NCBI RefSeq assembly: GCF_013041805.1
Contig: NZ_JABDRI010000019.1
Coordinates: 1 to 64,000, forward strand
DNA from: Lutibacter sp.
GTDB taxonomy: Bacteria > Bacteroidota > Bacteroidia > Flavobacteriales > Flavobacteriaceae
DNA: 64,000 nucleotides
Reading direction: 5' to 3'
Part shown: one piece after another, positions 10,501 through 18,000 of the stretch
Layout of the letters: each line of letters starts with the position of its first letter
Position numbering within the stretch: the first letter of the stretch is position 1
Position numbers and translations under genes: made by a program
The notes under the pieces: generated by a model
The model's database searches: none
The model's input: the letters and a program-made list of their open reading frames with translations, nothing else
What the model was told of the DNA's origin: nothing

Positions 10501-11609
10501 ATCCGTATTACAATAGAACGTATAGCAGAACACATCTTAACAAATTAGATGGAATAATTACTGTTGAACCTTTTAACGATTTTGATTTAGAATTTAGAGG
10601 AAATAAAACATTCACTAAAAGTACATCTCAACAATTAGATGTTATAGATAATATTTTAAATACAAATTCTCCAATCACTCAATTTGGAAACTTTAGTATT
10701 AGTTATAATATGTTAAAAACATCATTTAAAAATAGTGATGTTAATTTTGAGGAATTTAAAGCAAATAGAGCAATAATAGCCGAACGTTTAGCTTTAGAAT
10801 CTGGACAACCAATTAGTGGTTTCGGAGACACAAGTCAACAAGTTTCACTTCCTGCATTTATTGCCGCATATTCAGGCCAAGATGCATCAAAAGTAAGTTT
10901 GAAAGCATTTAAAAGTATTCCAATCCCTGGCTGGAAATTGAATTATAAAGGATTTATGAAACTGAAATGGTTTAAAAAACATTTTAGGAGCTTTTCAATG
11001 TCTCATAGTTATAACTCATTATATTCAATTACAAGCTTTAGTAATAACTTAGAATATAATGCAGAGGACCCTTATGCAGAAACCGATATTGTTGGAAACT
11101 ATTTTAATAAAACACTTTTTACAAATGTTAATTTAATAGAAGAATTTTCACCTCTTTTAAAAGTAGATGTAAAAATGAAAAATTCATTTTCTTTTAGTGG
11201 TAGAGTTAATAAAGATAGGGGTTTAACACTAAATTTTAATAACAATACAATTACTCAAATAAAAGGCACAGAATATGTTGTAGGACTTGGATATAGAATA
11301 AAAGACTTAGCAATGAAATTTAGGTTTGGAGGCGATTTAACTAAATTAAAAGGAGATTTAAATTTAAGAGCAGATATATCATTAAGAGATAATATTACAA
11401 TAATTAGAGCAATAGATCAAGATAATAATCAAGTGACGGGAGGTCAGCGTTTGTTGTCTTTAAAATTTTTCGCTGATTATGCTGTTAGTAAAAGTTTAAC
11501 TGCATCTTTTTACTTTGATCAGAGCTCATCTCAATATGCTATTTCAACTACTTTCCCTAGACAATCAGTAAGTTCAGGGTTAAGCGTTAGATATGTTTTA
11601 GGAAATTAA
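4566..11609 (+). CDS. sprA: Cell-surface protein SprA (SOV), type IX secretion outer-membrane translocon
   Basis: SprA is the giant 36-strand outer-membrane barrel through which type IX secretion substrates leave the cell, and it is needed for gliding in Flavobacterium. The 2347 residues match the family size. A signal peptide (about 1-27, ending VKAQT) precedes repeated blocks of beta-strand-rich sequence, including the family-typical segments around VDDFEGSQIPL and YIQFWLMDP. The frame opens with TTG at 4566, three bases after the ruvA stop; no ATG lies between that and the signal peptide, so TTG is the likely start. It is the largest gene in the window. Its presence implies a complete T9SS elsewhere in the genome. 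Confidence 0.96.
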   Translation: MKNKQFIFKTHIVFFIALFIQFAVKAQTTSVDKIADTTKIVKLNDTLKLKYPFSSLEKGSLYLSDPTKTEIIYDAEIGKYLILEKMGNYYVKRPIYMNQEEYKEYRLKKDMLEYYKKKISATNSKKIGSEDAQKNLLPTYYVNSGFFESVFGGNTIEVNAQGSVLVRLGMLYQKVDNPQLSERNRSSFTFDFNQEISASISAKVGTRLKVGAQYDTQSTFNFQNQIKLEFTPTEDDILQKVEVGNVSMPLKNSLIVGAQSLFGVKTQMKFGNTTVTGVFAEQKSQTRSVAAQGGSTIQEFELQATDYDQNRHFFLAQYFRDAYNNALKEYPLINSPINITRVEVWVTNRVASTVDIRNIVGVADLGEGDPTNIGPANVIPVPGSLLPENESNDISTILTTSNAVRKIATVSDGLAPFSMQQGRDYSVLENAIKLRPDEYSIHPQLGVISLNRRLADNDVLAVAFEYTVSGESKVYRVGELSSDGIIAPDNIVVKLLRSEIISTQIPIWDLMMKNIYSLQTYRMQSEGFRLELLYADDATGVPINVLQNAQTAGASDRTLLNLFNIDRLDQNQFLTPEGDGYFDYVEGSTVNSEKGYIIFPTVEPFGADLESKLSNPDDQVYIFNELYDRTQIEAKNDFQQKDKYLIKGYHKSESANGIPLGAFNVPQGSVRVTTGGRELVEGIDYVVDYQMGRVQIVNPSLEASNAPIQVSVENNAAFNLQTKRFLGIDIEHKFSDDFIAGVTILNLNERPLTQKALFGQEPINNTIFGLNASYGTEVPKLTKWVNKLPNIDTDVASNISIRGDFAYLAPGSPKRIELEGEATSYVDDFEGSQIPLEIKSIQQWHASSTPQFQSNFDFGGNATDLSYGYKRARLAWYIIDPLFYGGSTLKPGNIDNLELSRAEVRTVRFEELFPEQDLDLTQSTIVRTMDLAYFPNERGSYNYDTNNVGVDGKFTNPEDRWGGITRALTTTNFQQSNVEYIQFWLMDPYDHYSITNEEGLPVGVDPMNPENQVGELYFNLGNISEDILKDGRKMYENGLPENPLSVLNTDPTIWGKIPTSQSLLYAFSDNDDERLNQDIGLDGINDEEELQLFGTAFGPDPANDNYSYFRSFEYDANDASILTRYKKYNNTQGNSPTSNLSTENYPTSATTFPDTEDIDRDQTMNSVESYYQYKVSLNKNDLVVGQNNIVDEKNVSVQLEDGSTKQFRWLQFRIQVNSPDEVVNDISGFNSIRFMRMFLTKFKMPIVLRFGELELVRGDWRRYTKTLDDAIVPPQELTNPQLQNFEVGVVNIQENEDRTPIPYVLPPGIQREILRGSTTLQQQNEQALTVKVTDLEPNETRAIFKNVSVDLRMYKRLELFLHAEGVQTKPQVQNDELKAIVRVGSDLNDNYYQIEKSLSISDYGVSTPLEIWPEENNLDVFLEYLGKLKLLRLEAAIAPNVVFPAEGVLSPIEGLEGYEIRVKGNPNLSNIRTILLGVKNVTNTNQSAEVWFNEMRVSEFDNQGGWASVVSADANFADFASVSVTGRMETKGFGGIEQRVNERSQEETKLYDVVTNINVGQLLPKQWGIKLPLNYSISEEFKDPKFDPQYQDVLFEDAADINPNSKNSRDYTKRRSISLINVRKDYNPESTKKPKFYNVENVSVSYAFSETYHKDYNIQKYVDQNVRASANYNYSFESKSIEPFKNWELLNSKYLRLIKDFNLNLLPSTISVNSNIIRSYNEQLSRSLIEGLPELPTLKQRRFMFDWDYNIGYNLTKSLQFNFRAANHFIYDDFEASDDIQLMDNFFNLGRPNHYHQTLSATYNIPINKLPYLDFIKADYAYTADFDWQAASQSYVDKIGNVIQNANTYTFGTDIDFNKFYKTIGLEKLFTKKPAPANRTNPKMPNAPRSVSAKKNKSLGGKIGQTFYNLLTSVKKARINYSENNGTFLPGYLPEVGFLGQDNFSGSPAPTFGFVFGSQIDIRQRAVENGWLLSRGADDPYYNRTYSRTHLNKLDGIITVEPFNDFDLEFRGNKTFTKSTSQQLDVIDNILNTNSPITQFGNFSISYNMLKTSFKNSDVNFEEFKANRAIIAERLALESGQPISGFGDTSQQVSLPAFIAAYSGQDASKVSLKAFKSIPIPGWKLNYKGFMKLKWFKKHFRSFSMSHSYNSLYSITSFSNNLEYNAEDPYAETDIVGNYFNKTLFTNVNLIEEFSPLLKVDVKMKNSFSFSGRVNKDRGLTLNFNNNTITQIKGTEYVVGLGYRIKDLAMKFRFGGDLTKLKGDLNLRADISLRDNITIIRAIDQDNNQVTGGQRLLSLKFFADYAVSKSLTASFYFDQSSSQYAISTTFPRQSVSSGLSVRYVLGN

Positions 11610-11628
11610 TTAATATAAATAAATAAAA

Positions 11629-12009
11629 ATGAATATTCCAGCAGAATTAAAATACACTAAAGACCACGAATGGGTTAAAATTGATGGTGAAACAGCTACA
11701 ATAGGTATAACCGAATTTGCACAAAGCGAATTGGGAGACATTGTTTACGTCGATGTAGACACGGTTGATGAAACTGTAGAAAAAGAAGATGTTTTTGGAT
11801 CTGTAGAAGCAGTGAAAACTGTTTCAGATTTATTAATGCCTTTAACTGGTGAAGTAACCGATTTTAACGAGGGTTTAGAAGATGAACCGGAAAAAGTAAA
11901 TTCAGACCCTTACGGAGAAGGATGGATGATTAAAATTTCTATTTCTGATGCTTCTCAAATAGATGAATTATTATCAGCCGAAGAATATAAAGAGCTAATT
12001 GGAGCGTAA
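11629..12009 (+). CDS. gcvH: Glycine cleavage system H protein
   Basis: The lipoyl carrier of the glycine cleavage complex, shuttling the aminomethyl group between P, T and L proteins. The 126-residue length is standard. The lipoylation site is Lys63 in [12 protein letters not shown]. It starts 20 bases after the sprA stop. Its last 11 bases overlap the start of the VanZ-like gene, so the two are probably translated together. The P, T and L genes are not in the window. Confidence 0.97.
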   Translation: MNIPAELKYTKDHEWVKIDGETATIGITEFAQSELGDIVYVDVDTVDETVEKEDVFGSVEAVKTVSDLLMPLTGEVTDFNEGLEDEPEKVNSDPYGEGWMIKISISDASQIDELLSAEEYKELIGA

Positions 12010-12370
12010 TTTTTATTTTTTTATAGCATTCTTTTTAACAATTTTAATTTCGGTAGGTAGTTTAATTTCATTAGATAATGCCATTAAATTACCTCAAGTT
12101 AATTTTATTGATAAGATATTGCATTTCTCAGCTTATTTTGCATTAACATTAAGTTGGCAATTAGCTTTTTATAAAAGTGTAAAGCTAAAAATCAAAGAAA
12201 GTTTAATAATTGTTGCTGTGTTTTTTTATGGCATAATTATTGAAGTTTTACAAGGAGCTTTAACTTCATATAGACAGGCTGATTTGTTAGATATTATTGC
12301 AAATTTTATTGGAATTATAATCGCTTGGGCTTTTTTTAGAGGATTTTTCTTTAAAAATAGAATGAAATAA
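11999..12370 (+). CDS. VanZ-like membrane protein
   Basis: A small integral membrane protein of 123 residues with about four predicted helices. It has the VanZ-family pattern: an early [20 protein letters not shown] segment and a later [29 protein letters not shown]. The biochemical role of these proteins is unknown beyond teicoplanin resistance in one case. The start is a TTG overlapping the end of gcvH in another frame; no ATG is available before the first helix. A VanZ-like gene directly after gcvH is common in Flavobacteriaceae. Confidence 0.8.
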   Translation: MERNFYFFIAFFLTILISVGSLISLDNAIKLPQVNFIDKILHFSAYFALTLSWQLAFYKSVKLKIKESLIIVAVFFYGIIIEVLQGALTSYRQADLLDIIANFIGIIIAWAFFRGFFFKNRMK

Positions 12371-12433
12371 AAAAATATACTTGTTTAATATATTAAAATT
12401 ATTAAATTAGCACACTATTAAAATATTTTACAT

Positions 12434-13153
12434 ATGCAAATTAAAAAGAATCCAAAAGCAAATCTAGAAAATTTCAGTAAGTTGTTTATGCAACTAGGTT
12501 TAGTTTTAGCACTACTTGTAGTTTACTTAGCAATTGAAAAAAAGACATATGATAGAGTTATTGGAGACCTTGGTCCTGTAGTTTTAAATATGGAAGATGA
12601 GGAAGAACAATTAGAACTCGAAATAGTTAAACCACCAGAGGTTAAACCACCACCACCTCCAGCTCCAGATGTTATTGAAGTAGTTAAAGATGAGGAAGAA
12701 GTTGAAGAGACGGTAATTGAATCTACTGAAACAGATGAAGATGAAGCTGTTGAAGTTGAAGAAATTATTGAGGTTGAAGAAGAAGAAGAGGTTATGGAAG
12801 ATGTACCTTTTGCAATTATTGAAGATGTACCAGTATATCCAGGTTGTAAAGGAAATAAAGATCAACTTAGAGCTTGCTTACAGGAGAAAATTACAAAACA
12901 CGTAAATAGAAAATTTAATTCTGATTTAGCTTCAGATTTAGGTTTGTCACCTGGTGTAAAGCGAATTTTTGTAATGTTTAAAATTGACAAAACAGGAAAC
13001 ATTACTAATGTAATGGCCCGTGCACCGCACAAAAGATTACAAGAAGAGGCAATTAGAGTTGTAAATTTATTACCAAAAATGACTCCAGGAAAACAACGTG
13101 GACGTCCGGTAGGCGTAAAGTACAGTTTGCCAATTGCATTTAAAGTAGAATAA
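12434..13153 (+). CDS. TonB-family energy transducer (first of a tandem pair)
   Basis: An inner-membrane protein that spans the periplasm and transmits proton-motive force to outer-membrane receptors. A short cytoplasmic stretch and one helix (about 14-34) are followed by a proline-rich KPPPPPAPD segment, a long Glu/Val-rich linker (75-125), a conserved EDVPVYPGC motif, and a TonB C-terminal domain (about 140-239, FMFKIDKTGNI-like and RPVGVKYSLPIAFKVE). It is paralogous over its whole length to the gene at 13372. The acidic linker is low complexity and yields spurious open frames on both strands. A hairpin terminator follows. No exbB or exbD is present nearby. Confidence 0.88.
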   Translation: MQIKKNPKANLENFSKLFMQLGLVLALLVVYLAIEKKTYDRVIGDLGPVVLNMEDEEEQLELEIVKPPEVKPPPPPAPDVIEVVKDEEEVEETVIESTETDEDEAVEVEEIIEVEEEEEVMEDVPFAIIEDVPVYPGCKGNKDQLRACLQEKITKHVNRKFNSDLASDLGLSPGVKRIFVMFKIDKTGNITNVMARAPHKRLQEEAIRVVNLLPKMTPGKQRGRPVGVKYSLPIAFKVE

Positions 13154-13173
13154 AAGTACAAAAGCATATTATT

Positions 13174-13211
13174 AAAAAAGGCTCAACTAATTGGTTGAGC
13201 CTTTTTTTTAT
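13174..13211 (+). terminator. Rho-independent terminator after the first tonB
   Basis: AAAAAGGCTCAAC / GTTGAGCC with a short TAATTG loop, followed by a run of T. Confidence 0.92.
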
Positions 13212-13371
13212 GAAATATTGTTTTTAAGGTAAAATTATCGTAACTTTAGTATGATAATTATCTTGCAAGATATTGCACTATAAGTATTTCATTTTCCAAT
13301 TTCTTGCATTATACTATATACTGTAAAGCAGTTTTTAGAAGTAATTCTTGTTTAACTTAAAACAAGGCAAA

Positions 13372-14103
13372 ATGCAAATTAAAAAATATCCAAACGCCGC
13401 CCTCGAAAATTATAGTAAAATATTAATCCAATTAGGATTGGTATTGTCCTTATTTATTGTTTATGAATTTATGAATATGAAATCGTATCCGAATCCTATC
13501 AAAGAAATTGTTGGAAATTATACAATTGTGGATGATACTGAAGAGAATATTGAAGTTAAAGTTCTTGAACCAGAAATTAAACCACCTGCAAAATTAACGT
13601 TACCAGATAAAATTGTACAAGTTGAAGATGAAGTGGAGGTTATAGAAACACTTATAGAGTCCACAGAAACCGATGAAACAGATGCCATAGTAATAGATAT
13701 TGATAAAGATGTCATTTCAGTTGTAGAAGAAGAGGAAGTGGTAGAAGATGTTCCTTTTATGGTTATAGAAGATGTTCCAGTTTTCCCTGGATGTTCAGGT
13801 AATAATTCAGAACTTAGAGCTTGCTTTTCTTCACAGATGACTAAGTTTGTTTCAAAAAGGTTTAATGCTGAGCTCGCATCAGATCTTGGTCTTGAGAAAG
13901 GAACAATTCAACGAATTTTTGTAATGTTTAAAATAGATAAAAATGGAGATATTGTAGATATTCAAGCACGAGCACCTCATAAAAAACTGCAAGCTGAAGC
14001 CATTAGAGTGATTAAGTTACTTCCACATATTACACCTGGTAGACAACGAGGTAGACCGGTAGGTGTTAAGTATGGTTTGCCAATTGTTTTTAAAGTTGAA
14101 TAA
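13372..14103 (+). CDS. TonB-family energy transducer (second of a tandem pair)
   Basis: It has the same architecture as the preceding gene: MQIKKYPNAALENYSK start, one membrane helix (about 15-35), an acidic linker, the EDVPVFPGC motif and a TonB C-terminal domain ending RPVGVKYGLPIVFKVE. I place the start at the ATG at 13372, because it aligns with MQIKKNP of the first copy; a TTG eight codons upstream (13348) is in frame but extends beyond the homology. It is separated from copy one by a terminator, so the two are independently expressed. Tandem divergence suggests they serve different receptors or motility complexes, which the sequence cannot decide. Confidence 0.86.
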   Translation: MQIKKYPNAALENYSKILIQLGLVLSLFIVYEFMNMKSYPNPIKEIVGNYTIVDDTEENIEVKVLEPEIKPPAKLTLPDKIVQVEDEVEVIETLIESTETDETDAIVIDIDKDVISVVEEEEVVEDVPFMVIEDVPVFPGCSGNNSELRACFSSQMTKFVSKRFNAELASDLGLEKGTIQRIFVMFKIDKNGDIVDIQARAPHKKLQAEAIRVIKLLPHITPGRQRGRPVGVKYGLPIVFKVE

Positions 14104-14117
14104 ATATAAAAGATGTT

Positions 14118-14148
14118 TTAAAAATCTCGCATATGCGGGATTTTTTTA
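14118..14148 (+). terminator. Rho-independent terminator after the second tonB
   Basis: AATCTCGC / GCGGGATT (one G-T pair) with an ATAT loop, then a T tract. Confidence 0.85.
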
Positions 14149-14216
14149 TGAACTAAAGTTAATTTATAAACTATTATGTTTTGTAAATTAGTATTTTCGT
14201 AAAATAAAATAGAAAT

Positions 14217-14960
14217 ATGAAAGTAAATAAATATTTAGATTCTACATATTTAAAAACCGCTGTGCAGGCTAACATTTCAGAAGAAGCGACTAAAAAAAAT
14301 GTACAAGAGTTAGTTGTTGAAGCAATTGAAAATAATTTTGTTTTAGCTATGATTCGACCGCAATTTGTTGCAATGGCTCGTGAAATAGTGAAAAAAGCTA
14401 ATTCTGAAACATTTATAGGTACGGTAATAGGTTTTCATGAAGGGACAAATAGTACCAGTGAAAAATTAGATGAAGCTCAAATAGCAATTGACAATGATGT
14501 GGATGAATTAGATTATGTTGTAAATTATGATGCTTTTAAAGAAGGAAAGATTAATTTGGTAAAAGCGGAAGTGTATAAAGGTACTAAACTAGCTTTAGAC
14601 AATAATAAAGTTGCAAAGTGGATTATTGAAATTGCAGCTTTAACCAATGAAGAAATTATTTCAATAACACAATTAATTAGAGATGTGGTACTGGATAATT
14701 TTGGAGAAGAAAAAGCTGCTAAAGTATTTGTAAAATCATCTACAGGTTTTTATAAAACGGAAGAAGGTAAGCCTAATGGAGCAACTTTTGAAGCAATGAA
14801 ATTAATAGTAGAAAACGCAAAGCCGCTGCCTGCAAAAGCTGCTGGAGGAGTTAGAAGTTTTGATGACGCTGTAAAAATGGTTGAATTAGGTGTTACACGT
14901 ATAGGAACTTCATCTGCAAAGTTAATTGCTGATGGTGGTATTGGAAAGCAAGGTTATTAA
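14217..14960 (+). CDS. deoC: Deoxyribose-phosphate aldolase
   Basis: A class I aldolase that splits 2-deoxyribose-5-phosphate into glyceraldehyde-3-phosphate and acetaldehyde in deoxynucleoside salvage. The 247 residues carry the Schiff-base lysine Lys173 in FVKSSTGF and the proton-relay lysine Lys207 in AKAAGGVRS, plus the DELDYVVNY strand. Length is normal. The acyltransferase gene begins two bases after the stop, so they are probably co-transcribed although functionally unrelated. Confidence 0.96.
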   Translation: MKVNKYLDSTYLKTAVQANISEEATKKNVQELVVEAIENNFVLAMIRPQFVAMAREIVKKANSETFIGTVIGFHEGTNSTSEKLDEAQIAIDNDVDELDYVVNYDAFKEGKINLVKAEVYKGTKLALDNNKVAKWIIEIAALTNEEIISITQLIRDVVLDNFGEEKAAKVFVKSSTGFYKTEEGKPNGATFEAMKLIVENAKPLPAKAAGGVRSFDDAVKMVELGVTRIGTSSAKLIADGGIGKQGY

Positions 14961-14962
14961 AG

Positions 14963-15538
14963 ATGGAAGATTATTTTGCACATACGACAGCTGTAATTGA
15001 TGAAGGCTGTGACATTGGTAAAGGAACTAAAATTTGGCATTTTAGTCATATAATGCCAAATTCAAAAATTGGAGAAAATTGTAATATTGGTCAAAATGTT
15101 GTTATTTCACCTAATGTTGTTCTGGGTAAAAATGTAAAAGTACAAAACAATGTTTCTATTTATTCTGGGGTAGTGTGCGAAGATGATGTTTTTTTAGGGC
15201 CTTCTATGGTATTCACGAATGTTATAAATCCACGAAGTGCCATTGTTAGACGTGGAGAGTATTCACAAACTTTAGTTAAAAAAGGAGCGAGTATTGGAGC
15301 AAATGCAACAATTGTGTGTGGAAATGAAATAGGTGAATATGCTTTTATTGGTGCAGGAGCAGTAGTAACAAAACAGGTTTTACCGTATGCATTGGTTGTT
15401 GGAAATCCATCCAAGCAAATAGGTTGGATTAGTGAATATGGTCATAGATTAGATTTCGATGAAAATAATATAGCAACTTGTAAAGAGAGTAGTGAAAAAT
15501 ATAAATTGAGTAATAATAAAATAACGAAACTCTTGTAA
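14963..15538 (+). CDS. Left-handed beta-helix acyltransferase (WlbB/WbpD-like N-acetyltransferase)
   Basis: A 191-residue hexapeptide-repeat protein (about residues 15-130: GKGTKIWHFSHI, IGENCNIGQNV, LGKNVKVQNN and so on). The motif GSNATIVCG-like GANATIVCGNEIGEYAFIGAGAVVT and the trailing VVGNPSKQIGWI match acetyltransferases acting on UDP-linked 3-amino sugars in O-antigen or protein glycan synthesis. Acetyl-CoA donor and UDP-amino-sugar acceptor are inferred from the family. No other amino-sugar genes are adjacent, so its pathway partners lie elsewhere. Confidence 0.85.
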   Translation: MEDYFAHTTAVIDEGCDIGKGTKIWHFSHIMPNSKIGENCNIGQNVVISPNVVLGKNVKVQNNVSIYSGVVCEDDVFLGPSMVFTNVINPRSAIVRRGEYSQTLVKKGASIGANATIVCGNEIGEYAFIGAGAVVTKQVLPYALVVGNPSKQIGWISEYGHRLDFDENNIATCKESSEKYKLSNNKITKLL

Positions 15539-15545
15539 TGTAACT

Positions 15546-17612
15546 ATGAAGAAATTTATTTTTAGTTTTATTTTCCTCTTTTCTGTCTATTCAGGTTTTT
15601 CTCAAACAGAAAAATATCCTGTTTTTGAAGCTTGTATTGAAGTTGATGTTTCTGAGATGCCCTCTTGTTTTAAAAATGAAGTTAAAAGAGCGATTGTAAA
15701 CGAATTTAATATACCCCAAAGTATACAACAAGAAAATTTTAATGGTACTGTAAATATTGTTTTTTTAGTTACTACGTCTGGTGATTTCAAAGTAATTTAT
15801 GTTAATTCACCTTATAAGGAATTAAAAACTGAAGTTGAGAGAGTTTTTGCAACTTTGCCTAGAATTACACCTGCAAAATTCAATAATCATCCTATTGAAA
15901 TGCAGTTTGTTTTCCCATTAGCTATTCCGTTAAAAAATAATATTCAAGAAGTAATTGCCGAGAAAGTTGAAAAAGTTAAAGTTCTTCAAATTCAAGAGGA
16001 GCCGTTTAAAAAGGCAGCAATAAACACATTATTTCCTGAACATAAAAGCGAATTAAATATACCTTTTACACACGCAGAATATAATTCCTACGATTATTAT
16101 TTAAATCAAACGTATAATTCACATACAGCAGTAAAACCATATGTATATGCTGAAGTTACTAAATATGTAGATTTAGATGCGCAAAAAAATAAACTAATAA
16201 AACCAAAATCTACTTGGTTTGGTAAAAAGCTATTGAATGAGCATATGGCTTTTGTGAAAGGAGACAATTTTTGGTTTACGGTTGATCCTGGAGCAGATTT
16301 ACAAATTGGAAATGATAGTGAAGGCATTAGCACATTTAACAATACTAGAGCAATTCATATCAATGGTGGAATTGGCAAAAAGTTTAATTTTTCAACTAGC
16401 TTTTATGAAAGTCAGGGACGATTTGCAGATTATGTGAATAAGTACGCTGAATATTTAAGGCCAGATGGTGGTAACCCCGCTATGATTCCAGGACGTGGGA
16501 TTGCAAAAGAATTTAATTCAGATGCTTATGACTATCCAGTTGCTGAAGCTTATATTTCATTTACGCCAAATAGTACGTTTAATTTTCAATTTGGAAATGG
16601 TAAAAACTTTATTGGTGATGGGTATCGTTCATTATTTTTGTCTGATGTGGCATCACCATACCCATATTTTAAGATAAATACTAATTTCTGGAAAATAAAA
16701 TACACGAATTTATGGATGTGGATGCAAGATGTTAGACCAGAATTAACAGTTGATGGTGCTTATAGACAAAAGTTTATGGCGATTCATTATTTAAGTTGGA
16801 ATGCCACTAAAAAATTAAATATTGGATTGTTTGAAACTGTTATTTGGGAAGATACAAACGATAGAGGTTTTGATGTAAATTATCTAAATCCGCTTATTTT
16901 TTACACAGCTGCTGAGTTTTCAACTGGATCTAGAGCTGGAAATACCTTGCTAGGATTGAGTTTAAAATATAAATTAAAAACCAATCTTTCATTGTACTCA
17001 CAACTTATCTTAGATGATTTTAGAGGTTCTGAAATAACAGGAAGTAATGGTTGGTGGGCAAATAAATATGGTATTCAATTTGGAGTAAAATACCATAATG
17101 CATTTCAAATTAATAACTTATACTTACAAGCAGAGTACAATGCGGTAAGGCCATATACTTATTCTCATGATGAGTTAAATTTAAATTACGGTCATAACAA
17201 TCAACCGTTAGCCCATTTGTGGGGATCGAATTTTAAAGAAGTGATAGGAATTGCTAGATATACAAAGGATAGATGGTTTGTAAATTCAAAAGTAATAATT
17301 GGTGAAAAAGGATTCGATTTTAATAACGGATCAGATACATTTAGTTATGGCGGAAATGTTTTTGCAGATAATGATAATAGAGCTTCAGATTATCAAAATG
17401 AAATTGGACAAGGTAATACGGCAACTGTTTTTATAGGTGATTTACAAGTTGGTTATTTGGTAAATCCATCAACTAACTTAAAATTGTTTGGAGGAATTAC
17501 TTTTAGAAACTTCAATCCAGATGCGCCAACAGGTGCATTTGACAAAACCAATTCAACATGGGTTTCTTTTGGTTTAAGGACCGATGTGTTTAATTGGAAT
17601 TTTGATTTTTAA
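15546..17612 (+). CDS. RemB-like outer-membrane barrel with N-terminal TonB-C-like domain
   Basis: A 688-residue exported protein. A signal peptide (1-20, ends SGFSQT) is followed by a TonB C-terminal-like domain (about 25-130): it has a CIEVDV / SCFKNEVKRAI pair, then NGTVNIVFLVTTSGDF and LPRITPAKFNNHPIEMQFVFPLAIPL, closely paralleling the two upstream TonB proteins. From about residue 215 it is a beta-barrel rich in aromatic-ended strands, ending in FNWNFDF. The layout and genomic position next to tonB genes resemble the gliding protein RemB of Flavobacterium. I am fairly sure of the domain order and less sure of the name. The stop overlaps the convergent hypC stop by four bases. Confidence 0.65.
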   Translation: MKKFIFSFIFLFSVYSGFSQTEKYPVFEACIEVDVSEMPSCFKNEVKRAIVNEFNIPQSIQQENFNGTVNIVFLVTTSGDFKVIYVNSPYKELKTEVERVFATLPRITPAKFNNHPIEMQFVFPLAIPLKNNIQEVIAEKVEKVKVLQIQEEPFKKAAINTLFPEHKSELNIPFTHAEYNSYDYYLNQTYNSHTAVKPYVYAEVTKYVDLDAQKNKLIKPKSTWFGKKLLNEHMAFVKGDNFWFTVDPGADLQIGNDSEGISTFNNTRAIHINGGIGKKFNFSTSFYESQGRFADYVNKYAEYLRPDGGNPAMIPGRGIAKEFNSDAYDYPVAEAYISFTPNSTFNFQFGNGKNFIGDGYRSLFLSDVASPYPYFKINTNFWKIKYTNLWMWMQDVRPELTVDGAYRQKFMAIHYLSWNATKKLNIGLFETVIWEDTNDRGFDVNYLNPLIFYTAAEFSTGSRAGNTLLGLSLKYKLKTNLSLYSQLILDDFRGSEITGSNGWWANKYGIQFGVKYHNAFQINNLYLQAEYNAVRPYTYSHDELNLNYGHNNQPLAHLWGSNFKEVIGIARYTKDRWFVNSKVIIGEKGFDFNNGSDTFSYGGNVFADNDNRASDYQNEIGQGNTATVFIGDLQVGYLVNPSTNLKLFGGITFRNFNPDAPTGAFDKTNSTWVSFGLRTDVFNWNFDF

Positions 17613-17869
17613 TTACCTTCTGCAACATCCAAATCGTGGAGTTCTCCTAATTCTTTTAAGAGGTCAAACGTTTTTTTAGCTTCGTCTTCGTCAATGGTAG
17701 AAATTGCGGCACCTACGTGAACCATCACATAGTCGCCCACGTTTGCTTCTGGTACTAAAGTTAAACTAACTTCTTTTAAAATACCGTCAAAAGATACTTT
17801 TCCAATTCTAAAAGTTTCATCTAACTGAGAGGTGATTTCTATTAATTTTCCTGGAATTGATAAACACAT
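17609..17869 (-). CDS. hypC: Hydrogenase maturation chaperone HypC
   Basis: HypC partners HypD to build the Fe(CN)2CO unit and delivers it to the hydrogenase large-subunit precursor. The 86-residue protein begins MCLSIPGKLIEI, with the essential Cys2 exposed after Met removal. The gene reads leftward, convergent with the RemB-like gene. It is separated from hypB upstream by 131 bases containing a repeat-like element, so it may have its own promoter or rely on read-through. Confidence 0.95.
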   Translation of the reverse strand: MCLSIPGKLIEITSQLDETFRIGKVSFDGILKEVSLTLVPEANVGDYVMVHVGAAISTIDEDEAKKTFDLLKELGELHDLDVAEGN

Positions 17870-17901
17870 ATTTTTTCAAGTTTCTAAATTCAATTAATTA
17901 T

Positions 17902-17988
17902 TTTGGGCGTTCCTTTTCAGGTTGCGCTTTTCGTTATATCTTTTTTTTGCTTAGTTTAAAAAAAGGATACCATTTCAATCACTAACGC
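17902..17988. repeat. Dispersed Bacteroidota-type intergenic repeat
   Basis: The segment begins TTTGGGCGTTCCTTTTCAGG and continues through GCGCTTTTCGTTATATC, an A/T-rich fold, AAGGATACCATTTC and CACTAACGC. From memory, sequences of this form (GGGCGT..., TCGGGCT..., CGCTATATCTTTT, AAAAGGAT, ATCCCTAACGC) are scattered through many Bacteroidota genomes. The TATATCTTTT and AAAAAGGATA arms can pair. It fills the gap between hypB and hypC. A whole-genome self-comparison would confirm it. Confidence 0.5.
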
Positions 17989-18000
17989 AAAAAAGACTAG

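Noticed and set aside
12611-12905. Open frames on both strands inside the first tonB
   Set aside because: They are shadows of the Glu/Val-rich linker (GAAGTTGAAGAA-type codons) and translate to low-complexity sequence.
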